Positions 17,545 to 26,232 of a stretch of 64,000 nucleotides of DNA are shown piece by piece (position 1 is the stretch's first letter; every line of letters begins with the position of its first letter). The position numbers and the translations under genes are program-made. The stretch comes from CAWDMW01 sp963803575. GTDB taxonomy: Bacteria; Pseudomonadota; Alphaproteobacteria; Rickettsiales; UBA998. Under the pieces are notes generated by a model. That model was not told the origin of the DNA. It saw nothing but the letters and a program-made list of their open reading frames with translations, and made no database searches. Location: contig CAWDMW010000002.1 of assembly GCA_963803575.1 (NCBI GenBank), forward strand, positions 1,550,001 to 1,614,000, read 5' to 3'.

Positions 17545-18995
17545 TCAGGCTGGGGGTGTGAAAATTGCTGCAACGGCGTAAGCCCCAATGCTTCTGCACG
17601 CACAGATATAGGCGAGACATTGAGTGATGAGTCCAGCCCTTTCTTATCCAAGGCAGCTTCCTCTATCTCTGATATATCGTCATACACATCTTCGACGATT
17701 TGGAACATTTTATTCTGGGCATGTTCGTATGCTGTCCTTGACCTGATACACATCTCTGAGGCGAAGCGGTGATCATGCGATAAAGTCATTGGATCAATTT
17801 TTTCCTGCGCTTGCGTGTAAAGCAATTCTGTTTCTTCAACAGATTTATTCTCTGACTCAGCCAATTGCTTTAATATCGGAAGTAATTGTTCTTGTTGGTT
17901 CAACATTACCGCAACAAGCAAGGGGTTAGAATAGCGTGCAACATAATGCAGCGGCGTCCAACCTGTTGCTTCATCTTGTACGTTAATATCTGCACCATCA
18001 ATTAGTGCTTTTACCATGTCCACTGGATAACCGCCTTCGGCAGCGTTAAGTAGATCGTCATTATATTCTTGTGATATGGGGCAGTCCCTTTCTCTTAGAG
18101 GACGGTACAAATAATAATAGGTATTTTTAATATGATCAGAACGCACAAAGCGTTTATCTTCGTTAACCATATTGTTTGTCTGACGATTTGTCAAATTTGT
18201 GATGTTGCCAAGAAGAATATCTGGCTTCTTGCTCATGTTAATGTAAACCCTACAATGTAAATCGTCACTATCGGCCGCGCTGATCTTGTCACTATGAATC
18301 ACTTTTGCGTCTTTTCCTGCATTCAAAATGGGGTTCGCATTTAAGAAAAGCATCCTTTTTTTTGATGTTGTGCAATAAATTTCTTCTGTACATTTCAATC
18401 TGATAACATCATCATTATCATTGCAGATATAGCCAGATAATACGCGCTTATTATCATATGCGCCATTATCCATCCTGCATTGAAATTCTAAACCTGTTTC
18501 ATTGTCACCGCGATTATAGACATTTTCCTGTATTTGGGCATAAAGCTTATACATCCGTGCTTCACGAAATATCATAATGCTGGATATGAATGTCTGTGTA
18601 TCTGCATAGGCTTCGTTACAATAAATACCCTCATACGTGGTGACATCGTCCTTGTGAAGCTTTGACGCATCACAGGATACGTACACCGTCGCGGATTGCT
18701 CCAGAAACACATCATCCAGATATTCTTTTTGAATCAAGAATTTCTTAAAAATATCAAGTCTTTCGGGATCAGGCGACAATAAATTTTCAATGAAACGGCG
18801 AAATGGTTCATAGGCGAATATATCTTTTTCGCTATTACTAATATCTTCTTCACAAAATGTTTTTGCAAATTCTTGAATATGTTCCAGAAGCGTGCTTTTG
18901 ACACCATCACAATGTTCCCATATATATCTGCAAAATAACCCGTGAATAATAAGAACACGGATACGTTCAACTTTTCTGTGAGATGCGTTAGTCAT
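17541..18995 (-). CDS. Ankyrin-repeat protein
   Basis: 484 aa. The first 300 residues match nothing I recognise. Residues about 310-370 contain one good and one partial ankyrin repeat (DLLNAAEGGYPVDMVKALIDGADINVQD, then GWTPLHYVARYSNPLLV). A helical tail follows. There is no signal peptide or membrane segment. It is convergent with the caspase operon and overlaps its last gene by 4 bp. It may be part of the same defence or host-interaction cargo, or a stand-alone effector; nothing decides between these. Confidence 0.72.
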   Translation of the reverse strand: MTNASHRKVERIRVLIIHGLFCRYIWEHCDGVKSTLLEHIQEFAKTFCEEDISNSEKDIFAYEPFRRFIENLLSPDPERLDIFKKFLIQKEYLDDVFLEQSATVYVSCDASKLHKDDVTTYEGIYCNEAYADTQTFISSIMIFREARMYKLYAQIQENVYNRGDNETGLEFQCRMDNGAYDNKRVLSGYICNDNDDVIRLKCTEEIYCTTSKKRMLFLNANPILNAGKDAKVIHSDKISAADSDDLHCRVYINMSKKPDILLGNITNLTNRQTNNMVNEDKRFVRSDHIKNTYYYLYRPLRERDCPISQEYNDDLLNAAEGGYPVDMVKALIDGADINVQDEATGWTPLHYVARYSNPLLVAVMLNQQEQLLPILKQLAESENKSVEETELLYTQAQEKIDPMTLSHDHRFASEMCIRSRTAYEHAQNKMFQIVEDVYDDISEIEEAALDKKGLDSSLNVSPISVRAEALGLTPLQQFSHPQPD

Positions 18996-19022
18996 CCATC
19001 AAGAATAGAAAGCACAGATGCT

Positions 19023-19598
19023 TTAGCAAGTTAATTGTAGCCGCCCGAATCCTCTTCTCAACGTACAGGGAGACACGTGGTATTTGCGCGCTATTACATC
19101 AACACTTTTTTTGTGATTAAAGACTAACTTATACCCTTGTAGAATATCTTCATTGCTTAATTTAAAAGGACGCCCCAACCGTTGCCCCTGAGATTTAGCA
19201 AATGCAAGACGTTCTTTAGTACGGCGAGATATGATCGCTCGCTCATACTCTGCCCAGCTTGCTGTATCAATGAACCATTTGCGCCCCTCTGGGGTGCGGG
19301 TATCAATCGCTTGCGTTAAAGATTGAAACTCCACACCGCGTTTCATCAATTCATCCAGAAACGTAATTGCCTCGATGGTTGATCGAAATACGCGATCAAT
19401 CGCAGTCACGACGAAGACATCGCCACCGAATGCCATACGTCTCGCTTGTTCCAGCCCTTCACGATATTTAGCGGTGGCGCTCACACCCTCATCTTTAAAA
19501 ATGAAGTCACAACCAGATTTTTCAAGAAAATCCACCTGTTGATCCGTTGACTGCTTATCGGTTGAAACCCTTGCATAGCCTATCTTTCTGCTTCCCAT
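19023..19598 (-). CDS. Serine resolvase/invertase
   Basis: 191-aa small serine recombinase of the Tn3 resolvase/Hin class. IGYARVSTDKQSTDQQ carries nucleophile Ser12. It continues with FKDEGVSA and VVTAIDRVFRST and ends with a C-terminal helix-turn-helix (VDVIARKYHVSPCTLRRGFGRL). The ATG at 19598 has AGGAGG six bases upstream; an adjacent GTG would add one residue. It probably resolves multimers or inverts a local segment. Candidate crossover-region repeats lie just upstream (19631-19778). Confidence 0.9.
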   Translation of the reverse strand: MGSRKIGYARVSTDKQSTDQQVDFLEKSGCDFIFKDEGVSATAKYREGLEQARRMAFGGDVFVVTAIDRVFRSTIEAITFLDELMKRGVEFQSLTQAIDTRTPEGRKWFIDTASWAEYERAIISRRTKERLAFAKSQGQRLGRPFKLSNEDILQGYKLVFNHKKSVDVIARKYHVSPCTLRRGFGRLQLTC

Positions 19599-19630
19599 CA
19601 CCTACCTCCTGATCTTTATGTTTGATTTTG

Positions 19631-19778
19631 CATAAAGGAAGGTTTTTGCGTCATCATAATTCTGTTCCCCCACGATCAGAATGGTACGAGAAAAACCGCA
19701 GCTTTCCTCAGTTTTATTTTTTACGTTAATCATTTTTGAGTGATTTCCTTCTACGTTCATAAACCTTCCTTTATGAAC
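19631..19778. repeat. Inverted repeats upstream of the resolvase (possible res or inversion sites)
   Basis: CATAAAGGAAGGTTT (19631-19645) recurs exactly inverted as AAACCTTCCTTTATG (19761-19775). The right copy is itself part of a palindrome, GTTCATAAA (19755-19763) and TTTATGAAC (19770-19778). The 130-bp separation and position beside a resolvase suit recombinase or regulator binding sites. Confidence 0.45.
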
Positions 19779-20096
19779 GCGAATAAAGCGTTGCTGACTA
19801 TAGCGCTGGCAGTGCTTTTTTTAGGCTATCCACAACAACCAATGGCAAAGGAGTTTACCAGCAGTGAATTGCTTGCGTGGGAACAGAAAGACCAAGACTG
19901 GTTTTTTCAGGTATCTGTCACAATGGCAGCGTTTGTAGTTGTCAAACAACAACCAGAAAAAGCAGCGTGCATCAATGATTGGTACTTTACTGATACACGG
20001 TCTGCTAATAATGGTATTCGAAACAAGATCGCTGAATTCAAAGATTTCCATCCATCAAGTATTGTGATGGCTGTGATAGACAAGAAATGTGGCTGA
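19773..20096 (+). CDS. Small secreted or periplasmic protein
   Basis: 107 aa from the ATG at 19773, which gives a textbook signal peptide (MNANKALLTIALAVLFLGYPQQPMA, likely cut before KEF). A GTG at 19740 would add 11 residues and spoil it. The mature part has two cysteines about 40 residues apart, which could form a disulphide, and a conserved-looking VTMAAFVVVKQ strand. The ATG lies within the inverted repeat next to the resolvase, and no strong Shine-Dalgarno is seen. Family unknown; it resembles small Rap/Imm-like secreted proteins only in general shape. Confidence 0.6.
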   Translation: MNANKALLTIALAVLFLGYPQQPMAKEFTSSELLAWEQKDQDWFFQVSVTMAAFVVVKQQPEKAACINDWYFTDTRSANNGIRNKIAEFKDFHPSSIVMAVIDKKCG

Positions 20097-20852
20097 TTAG
20101 AATGACGGAGACTGCATATTGGTTGGTGCCGTGTAATCTGCAACAGATTGAATATCGGGAGCAGCAATGTCTTTTGCGATAACATCTGGGGCATGTTCAG
20201 TCATTCTTTCACGAATGACATCTATTTTATCGCGTGAAGCGGGATTATTTTCATCTGTCATTTGCTCTCTGGCATCGCCGAGAACGTCTATTTGATATTG
20301 GCGTAATTCACCGATATTATGATGCTCTGTCGCTATCGTCTGTGTTTTAGCGAGGTGATCTTCACGTGATGCAGCGCCATCTTTCCAGACGACTCCTGCC
20401 AGTAACACTGGATCATCGACTTTTTCACCATCCGCTGTCCAAACGTCGCCACGTTCATCTTTGAAGATTGCCCGACCATCAGGCGGCGGCAAGCGGTTCG
20501 CATTCTCCAGCATGTCACTCAAATCTTGCTGAGCTGTGGCTAATCGTTGCTCTGCTAGTTGTAATGCATTTTCTGTAGCGATCTCTGCACGTGTGATCAT
20601 GTCCATTGTATCACGGTACAATGCGGCATATTCTGGATCGGTGGCGAGTATCATCGCGAGCGTTAGCATCGCCTGCGTTTGTTTTTTACGCTCTTTCTCC
20701 TGCTGCATTGTGACGGAGGGTTCATTCGGCAAGTGGCGTTTGATGCGACCTGTATCTTGACCGCCGAGTTCGTGCTGGAGGTCATCGGCGTTAAGCTGGC
20801 GTTCTTTAGCCTGCTGCGTTTCTGCTATCTGCTGGAAGTCTGGCTCCTGCAC
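20097..20852 (-). CDS. Coiled-coil protein of the mobile element
   Basis: 251 aa, hydrophilic, with a long helical region (55-120, TQAMLTLAMILATDPEYAALYRDTMDMITRAEIATENALQLAEQRLA is broken here only by short turns). A short folded-looking segment follows (RLPPPDGRAIFKDERGDVWTADGEKV). The N- and C-terminal ends are disordered. Proteins of this kind are common next to conjugation and phage genes, but I do not know the function. The start is GTG at 20852. It is convergent with the small secreted gene: its stop lies 1 base after that gene's stop. Confidence 0.65.
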   Translation of the reverse strand: MQEPDFQQIAETQQAKERQLNADDLQHELGGQDTGRIKRHLPNEPSVTMQQEKERKKQTQAMLTLAMILATDPEYAALYRDTMDMITRAEIATENALQLAEQRLATAQQDLSDMLENANRLPPPDGRAIFKDERGDVWTADGEKVDDPVLLAGVVWKDGAASREDHLAKTQTIATEHHNIGELRQYQIDVLGDAREQMTDENNPASRDKIDVIRERMTEHAPDVIAKDIAAPDIQSVADYTAPTNMQSPSF

Positions 20853-20893
20853 TGGTTATCTTTCTCTTATTCTGATGGCTATGGCTTCTTCTG

Positions 20894-21037
20894 TCACGCC
20901 ATCCCGCATTCTCTATCTTCGGTAGTGTATCGTATTTTTGGCGACTCTGTCAATTTTGGTGGGTGGGGATTGCTACTGTATTGCGCTAGCTTTTGGTTCT
21001 GGCGTTCAGCGTCTTGTTCGAGGCTCTGTGATTTCAT
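20894..21037 (-). CDS. Possible small Gln-rich protein
   Basis: A 47-codon frame (MKSQSLEQDAERQNQKLAQY...) lies in the 346-bp gap before the coiled-coil gene. Its composition matches the hydrophilic proteins of this element. It has no good ribosome binding site and overlaps a promoter, so it is doubtful. Nothing else is visible in 20853-21198. Confidence 0.25.
   Translation of the reverse strand: MKSQSLEQDAERQNQKLAQYSSNPHPPKLTESPKIRYTTEDRECGMA
20924..20953 (-). promoter_or_regulatory. Promoter for the coiled-coil gene
   Basis: On the minus strand, TTGACA (20953-20948) and TACACT (20929-20924) are 18 bp apart. They lie about 75 bp upstream of the gene ending at 20097. The boxes are the same as those of the two RTX-cassette promoters at 52.6 and 55.1 kb. 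Confidence 0.5.
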
Positions 21038-21198
21038 GCTGTCGGCTAGCGGCTTGGCTCATCTGTTGGTTCCGCTTTTGGGTGGTGTCGATTTCGGTGT
21101 CCTACGGACTGGTTTTGTTAGTTCTGACTTACGCAAGGTGTGCGTGTCGGACACGCTGCCTTGGCAGGGAGACATGCTGTCTCCCGTGCACCCTCTGG

Positions 21199-22224
21199 CT
21201 AAATAATTGCCTTTAGTTTAGTTTCTTCAAAAAAGTAAAGATTGTTGTTTGCTCTCGTACAAGCAACATACAACTTGTTTCTGCTTGCTGGGGCTATGCC
21301 ACTTAAAGCGCTATTATTGTATGCCTTCATTGTGGTGGGGTTCAGTACAACGCATACATTTGAATAATGATCTTGGCCTTTAGACTTTCCCCAGTTCTGA
21401 GAAAAGCATGAGTATGTCGAATGCTTCTGGTAAAAGAGCTTTACTGTTTGGTTGCAACCGAACAGCTCAAAGACTCTTTGTTGGTCAGAAATAAATAAAA
21501 CCTGCGATGCTTCATCCTTATGGGATTGAATATGAATGCCAAGATTATCACGAATGAAGGTACAAACTTCTGAGGTGCAACGAAAGCTATGTGATAATGT
21601 TTCTGTATCAACTGAAATGCCAATACTCTCAAAAATAGCTTTGTATTGCTCGAAGTCATTAAATAATGACTTGTTAACGGTTCCATCTCGGCTGGTATCA
21701 AATGTATGCTGATAGAAATCCCCAACAAGGCAAATGTTTATTTCAGAAGCACATAATGCTTTAAGCAAATTAAAGTCATGTCCTCCAAAATCTTGAACTT
21801 CATCAACATACAATGTATCGAAATATTTTTGTAGTCTGGAGATAACATTTTCAAGAGCTTCTTGTCGCACTAATTTTGCAATACGATTGTGGAAAAGATA
21901 CTTTGATGTGCTGATATAGTAGCCTTTCTGTGAAGCATTATATCTGGCGGCACTTCTGGGAATGGTTTCCCAGAAAATACCTCTGGCCTTATATTTCTCA
22001 TGCAAGAACGGTTTGTAGCAAAATGAATACAGAAAATTAAAATAGGTCAGAACTGTTATATTCTCAGGCATGTAACCGAATTTCTGGATGATTCTTTGGC
22101 ACAAATGATGATAATTATTATCAGTATAAGTGACAATCATGGATCGCCTATCATGGGATAGGCTATTAATTATATGTGTCGTTTTTCCAGCGCCAGCAAC
22201 TGCGAATATTACTCGTTTATCCAT
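21199..22224 (-). CDS. gajB: UvrD-like helicase, GajB-type partner (short form)
   Basis: 341-aa superfamily 1 helicase-like protein. Walker A is AVAGAGKTTHI (8-18), Walker B YVDEVQDFGG, then LVGDFYQHTFD and the late SRNKLYVACTRANNNLYFFE (motif VI). In Gabija systems GajB is a UvrD-like protein that works with the OLD-family nuclease GajA. The gene overlaps the gajA-like gene by 16 bp, as expected for that pair. Typical GajB is near 500 aa, so this one is clearly shorter. The Gabija assignment rests on the pairing of families and is probable rather than certain. Confidence 0.7.
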   Translation of the reverse strand: MDKRVIFAVAGAGKTTHIINSLSHDRRSMIVTYTDNNYHHLCQRIIQKFGYMPENITVLTYFNFLYSFCYKPFLHEKYKARGIFWETIPRSAARYNASQKGYYISTSKYLFHNRIAKLVRQEALENVISRLQKYFDTLYVDEVQDFGGHDFNLLKALCASEINICLVGDFYQHTFDTSRDGTVNKSLFNDFEQYKAIFESIGISVDTETLSHSFRCTSEVCTFIRDNLGIHIQSHKDEASQVLFISDQQRVFELFGCNQTVKLFYQKHSTYSCFSQNWGKSKGQDHYSNVCVVLNPTTMKAYNNSALSGIAPASRNKLYVACTRANNNLYFFEETKLKAII

Positions 22225-23777
22225 TGCAAAGCCCTTATTATATAGTCAGGCACAACTAATCGCTCTATCCCGTTTTCCAATAGTTCTAAGGCAGCATTAG
22301 CTTTGTTATTAAGCATGTATTCTAAAACTGTCAGCGTTCTTCTTCCCTCTGAAAACAGTTCGTCACATAGCGCCTGATTATCGGTATAAATACAATTTTC
22401 AAGCGTTGTTCTGGTTTCATTATTTTCGTCATAAAAGACCTGAATGCAGTCTTCGGTATAATCCGCATAGTTATCAATGCATTTTGTCTGATGATCACCG
22501 TCATTATCACGAATGACAGCCGTTTTTATATTCAATAGTTTTGCTAGGTCTAAATAGCGCTTAAAGCTTGTACCACCTACTGACATTATATGGATTTTTG
22601 AGTCCTCAGGATTACCGTTAATTGTTTTTTCAAACATAGCTTCAAGCAATATGTATTCTGCATCGCCTTCAACCAACACTACCCGCTCCGATAAAATAAA
22701 TTCCAATATCTTATTGTTTGGCGCTTTGACAAAGTAGTTGGCGGTATCATCTGACAAATTATTTAATGATACGGGAATGTTTGAAGCAGATGTCAGCAAA
22801 GAAGCATTATGCAAGTCTAGGCGTGAGCAGACATTTCCACTGTGCGTAGCGATCATGAGCTGTGTCTGGGCAGTTTCTTCTATACGATTTATCAGCCTTT
22901 TCATGTTAAGGTGACTGAGGTGATTTTCTGGCTCTTCGATTAGGATCAAATCAATTGAGTTGGCACCACTTCTTCTTTGAAGGGCAAAACCTGTTTTAAT
23001 GAAACACTGATTTCCTTTCCCCATTTGTGCAACAGGCATACCTTTCTCGGTTATCATCAAATCTTGTTCAAGGTTTGATTTACTGTCGTTTTTCACCCCA
23101 AATTTAGTTTCGCCAAGCTCTTCATTAACATTGGCAAGAGAAGTATTTGTAAACGCAGCCTTACTTTGGCGATAGGCATGATTATTTTGATGGCGTTGGG
23201 TAATGTCGGTGTTAGCCTCATATAAAGACTTCGTATAATGCCGCGTTGCATATTCAGTACCGATGAGAGAGCTATCAATAAGAATATGACTTAGAAATCT
23301 ACGGTTTTGCGTGTAAAGCTGTCCTGCGAAAGTTGAGAAAGTGATGCAATAATATTCATAAGGAAACAGTGCATTTTCCTGCTCTAAAGCGGCTCGAATT
23401 TCAACACCGTATTCATCTATCGGCTCACAAACAAGCCGAAGCCCATGACATACTCTGTCGTCAGTGTTATTTTTTCCTTCAAGAGCCATATCCCCAAAAT
23501 CGTTTAGGTAAATCTCCGCCCTCAAGCGAGGAAGATCATTATAATCTTTATTGCCTTGGAGAAATTGGGTCACAACATCCTGATTGAATAACGACTCAAG
23601 TCCAAGAGTTTCTACTTTTGCTCTGCTACCAGTCAGAACCAAATCAACAGCTTGTAAAATGGTACTTTTACCTGCTTCATTATCGCCAATAAAAATATTG
23701 CGCTTTTCTCTGGCGAGATACTCAAACGAAGAAAACCGTTTGAAGTTTTGCAGCTTTATTTTCTCAATATATTTCAT
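22209..23777 (-). CDS. gajA: OLD-family ATPase-TOPRIM nuclease, GajA-like
   Basis: 522 aa. The N-terminal ABC-type ATPase has NIFIGDNEAGKSTILQAVDL (Walker A at 31-39), the late signature region, Walker B in DLILIEEPENHLSHLN and the H-loop IATHSGNV. The C-terminal TOPRIM domain has VVLVEGDAEYILLEAM (catalytic Glu near residue 368) and RDNDGDH (metal-binding Asp residues). This is the layout of OLD nucleases and GajA. Its start overlaps the DUF4145 stop in an ATGA junction. Together with the following UvrD-like gene it forms a Gabija-like anti-phage module inside a type I restriction operon. Confidence 0.78.
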   Translation of the reverse strand: MKYIEKIKLQNFKRFSSFEYLAREKRNIFIGDNEAGKSTILQAVDLVLTGSRAKVETLGLESLFNQDVVTQFLQGNKDYNDLPRLRAEIYLNDFGDMALEGKNNTDDRVCHGLRLVCEPIDEYGVEIRAALEQENALFPYEYYCITFSTFAGQLYTQNRRFLSHILIDSSLIGTEYATRHYTKSLYEANTDITQRHQNNHAYRQSKAAFTNTSLANVNEELGETKFGVKNDSKSNLEQDLMITEKGMPVAQMGKGNQCFIKTGFALQRRSGANSIDLILIEEPENHLSHLNMKRLINRIEETAQTQLMIATHSGNVCSRLDLHNASLLTSASNIPVSLNNLSDDTANYFVKAPNNKILEFILSERVVLVEGDAEYILLEAMFEKTINGNPEDSKIHIMSVGGTSFKRYLDLAKLLNIKTAVIRDNDGDHQTKCIDNYADYTEDCIQVFYDENNETRTTLENCIYTDNQALCDELFSEGRRTLTVLEYMLNNKANAALELLENGIERLVVPDYIIRALQWINE

Positions 23778-24529
23778 CTCTTGCCGTTTCTCAGGTTACG
23801 TTTTCGCGCTCTTTCAATGCGCTTCTTACGTTTTGAATTGTAAAGCGAACGTATGACTTCCTCTAGGCTTTCAAAGCATTCGATCACATCTTCTTTGTCG
23901 AGATTGTCATGCATGTGGCTGCCATCATTGCCAATCCACTTGGCGGCCATGAGCAGTTCGCCTTCGTCTTCGTATTTCTTTTTGAAGCTTTCAATCTTCT
24001 GATGCTGATTTCCACCTGAAACGCCCGCATCTTCCATAATAGCTTCTACCGCTTTGCGCAGATAATTCGCGCAAGCGGGAATGTCGCCAAACATATGCCG
24101 TGCTGCGCTTCGTATATGTCGAACCACATCATCGGGTGTATCAGATGAAATCTGAATGGGAAGTAAGGACAGAGAAATACCCTCTATATTGTATAGAGGT
24201 TCATAGGCTTCCTTTTGCTCTGTCTTATAGTTTACAAGGTCTAAATCTTCTGCAATCAGCCCATACAACACCGCAGGTTCTTGGCAGGACTCACACACCA
24301 CATTGAGCGAAAAGAATGGCTTTGCGCCTTCTTTGATATTGTATTCCCTTTCACCATCGCGCATAAGGTCTTCATAAGGGTATGTTTTTTCAATGCTGGA
24401 AGGACGCACGAAAATATCTTCGCTCGAAGCGATCATAAAATCTTTCATGCAGCAGCCACATGGCCACTTGAGAAGTTCATCCTCACGAAGAAAAGGCGCT
24501 TCCAATTTTTCCTTCGTGATGTCGTGCAT
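23774..24529 (-). CDS. DUF4145 zinc-ribbon protein
   Basis: 251 aa. The N-terminal half has two Cys pairs (CGCC near 29 and CESC near 80) that could bind zinc. The C-terminal half has the DUF4145 pattern: DTPDDVVRHIRSAARHMFGD, then ACANYLRKAVEAIMEDAG, and finally AAKWIGNDGSHMHD (the family's GN..H motif). The ATG overlaps the hsdS stop (TAATG). DUF4145 genes frequently accompany type I restriction systems; the biochemical role is not known to me. Confidence 0.8.
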   Translation of the reverse strand: MHDITKEKLEAPFLREDELLKWPCGCCMKDFMIASSEDIFVRPSSIEKTYPYEDLMRDGEREYNIKEGAKPFFSLNVVCESCQEPAVLYGLIAEDLDLVNYKTEQKEAYEPLYNIEGISLSLLPIQISSDTPDDVVRHIRSAARHMFGDIPACANYLRKAVEAIMEDAGVSGGNQHQKIESFKKKYEDEGELLMAAKWIGNDGSHMHDNLDKEDVIECFESLEEVIRSLYNSKRKKRIERARKRNLRNGKR

Positions 24530-26232
24530 TATGCCGCCTTGGTCATATGGTGGATAAGCGAATCCATTAGGTGGGTGTTGGCTTCACTGGTTTGGCTAAT
24601 ACTTGCCTCTAGCTGATCACAGAGCTGCATGAGTTCATCCACCTTCGCGACAATGCGTTTTTGTTCGTTAAGTGGCGGGAGGGGCAACAACATTTCCCCT
24701 ATATCACCAAGCCTAAAACTATTTTTTATACCCCTTTGTGGAGCATTGAATTGCTCTTTTGCTAGAGGGGAACGAAGATATTCTGCAATATACCTATTTC
24801 TGAAATCAGGAAATAACCTAAGTAATGCCGTGTGTTGGTTTATGTAGGCTTCACCAAAATTAGACGGTATAAGTCCAAACATTCCAACATCACCTGTTAT
24901 CGAAATCAAAAGATCATCTTGCTCTAAACGCGTACGTGTTCCCTCTCCAGTGGCGGGTGGTTGAACATGTTGTAAGATACCTAATCGCATTCGATAATCA
25001 TCTTTAGCCAAATTACCCATCCTTACAAATATTGCCCCATCTGATGAATAATATTTTGCCCAGTCACGAGAGCCACTTGTAATAACAATTGAGCATTTCT
25101 CTAGGCGTACCCATTCCCAGCCACGTGGCAAAGCGAAAGGCTGATCGGATTGTCGAATCGGCGGTAGAAGTTTTGGTTTTTTGATGGTGCCTGAAGCTAT
25201 GAGTTTCTTTTTCTCAGCTTCTATGCGCTTTAAAAGTTCACTGGCGGGTTCGTCAGTGGAGTCTTGTGGCATGAGCTTGCCCTGCACGGCCAGTTGCAGG
25301 ATAGTGGCGCGGAGTTTTTTGACGGTGGTAAGGTCGTCAAACCAATTGTTGAAGCTGTTTTGCAGGATGGTGAAGCTCTGGCTAAACTTCTCTGGTGCGT
25401 CGGCGGCACTCAGGTGATGTAGTGTGGAACTGGTAGCTTGTTCTTTGAGCAATTGCTGCTCAGTTTTCTCAGCCTCCAGCCTGTCGCAAAGCGCCATTAA
25501 CTCATCCACCTTCGCCACAATCCACTTTTGCTCAGCGAGTGGTGGGAGGGGAAATGGGGTGTTGATGATTTTTATTCGCGAGATATTTGGCTGCGCTCCA
25601 CCAGCACCTTGCCCTGTGAAAACGGGTTTATAAGCTTTAAGCACAATGTGTAAATACTTATTGTATACACCCTCAAAGGGTGTGCAGGCGCAAACAGCTT
25701 GATTAGTCGTCGATGGAACACCGACAACGGCAGTTTTGCCAATGGTAGCACCATACATCGCGACCACCACGTCGCCGACTTGATTTAGGCGAAGAGAGCA
25801 TTCTTGTAATGCTTTTTCAGTAATAGATTCTTCTGAAGAAGTTATAACAGCACCGTTTAGTTCGCCTGACTTGAACCAAGGCATATCTCCATCATAGTAT
25901 TCACTGTTTTTTCGATTAGGCGTTGCTCCAGCCCCCCAATCGCCTATTTCTCCGAAATGAATTAACATCCAGTTTTCGGGAATTGTAGAAAACCAATCAG
26001 ACTGTTCAAGCCTTGGATAAGCGGCTTGCTTGCGTATCTTCTTTTCTTTAACCAGCTCTTTCTTCTTTGTTTCAATCTTATTCAAAAGCTCACTGGCAGG
26101 TTCGTCATTCGGGTCTTGCTCCACCAGCTTACCGCGTACGGCCAGTTGCAAAATCAGATCGCGCAGTTTTTTAATGCCGCCTTCGCCCTGCGCCAGATGG
26201 CCGAATTGTTGCAAAAATAGTTCGCTCTCCAT
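24529..26232 (-). CDS. hsdS: Type I restriction enzyme specificity subunit
   Basis: 567 aa. Two target recognition domains (about 75-230 and 355-520) each follow a conserved helical spacer. LPPLAEQKWIVAKVDELMALCDRLEAEK closes the first and LPPLNEQKRIVAKVDELMQLCDQLEASI the second. Two further LRDLILQLAVRGKLVEQDPNDEPASELL-like motifs mark the half-repeats; each such quotation is split by spacer residues in the protein. It selects the bipartite DNA site for methylation and cleavage. The first base of its ATG overlaps the hsdM stop. The gene looks intact. Confidence 0.93.
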   Translation of the reverse strand: MESELFLQQFGHLAQGEGGIKKLRDLILQLAVRGKLVEQDPNDEPASELLNKIETKKKELVKEKKIRKQAAYPRLEQSDWFSTIPENWMLIHFGEIGDWGAGATPNRKNSEYYDGDMPWFKSGELNGAVITSSEESITEKALQECSLRLNQVGDVVVAMYGATIGKTAVVGVPSTTNQAVCACTPFEGVYNKYLHIVLKAYKPVFTGQGAGGAQPNISRIKIINTPFPLPPLAEQKWIVAKVDELMALCDRLEAEKTEQQLLKEQATSSTLHHLSAADAPEKFSQSFTILQNSFNNWFDDLTTVKKLRATILQLAVQGKLMPQDSTDEPASELLKRIEAEKKKLIASGTIKKPKLLPPIRQSDQPFALPRGWEWVRLEKCSIVITSGSRDWAKYYSSDGAIFVRMGNLAKDDYRMRLGILQHVQPPATGEGTRTRLEQDDLLISITGDVGMFGLIPSNFGEAYINQHTALLRLFPDFRNRYIAEYLRSPLAKEQFNAPQRGIKNSFRLGDIGEMLLPLPPLNEQKRIVAKVDELMQLCDQLEASISQTSEANTHLMDSLIHHMTKAA

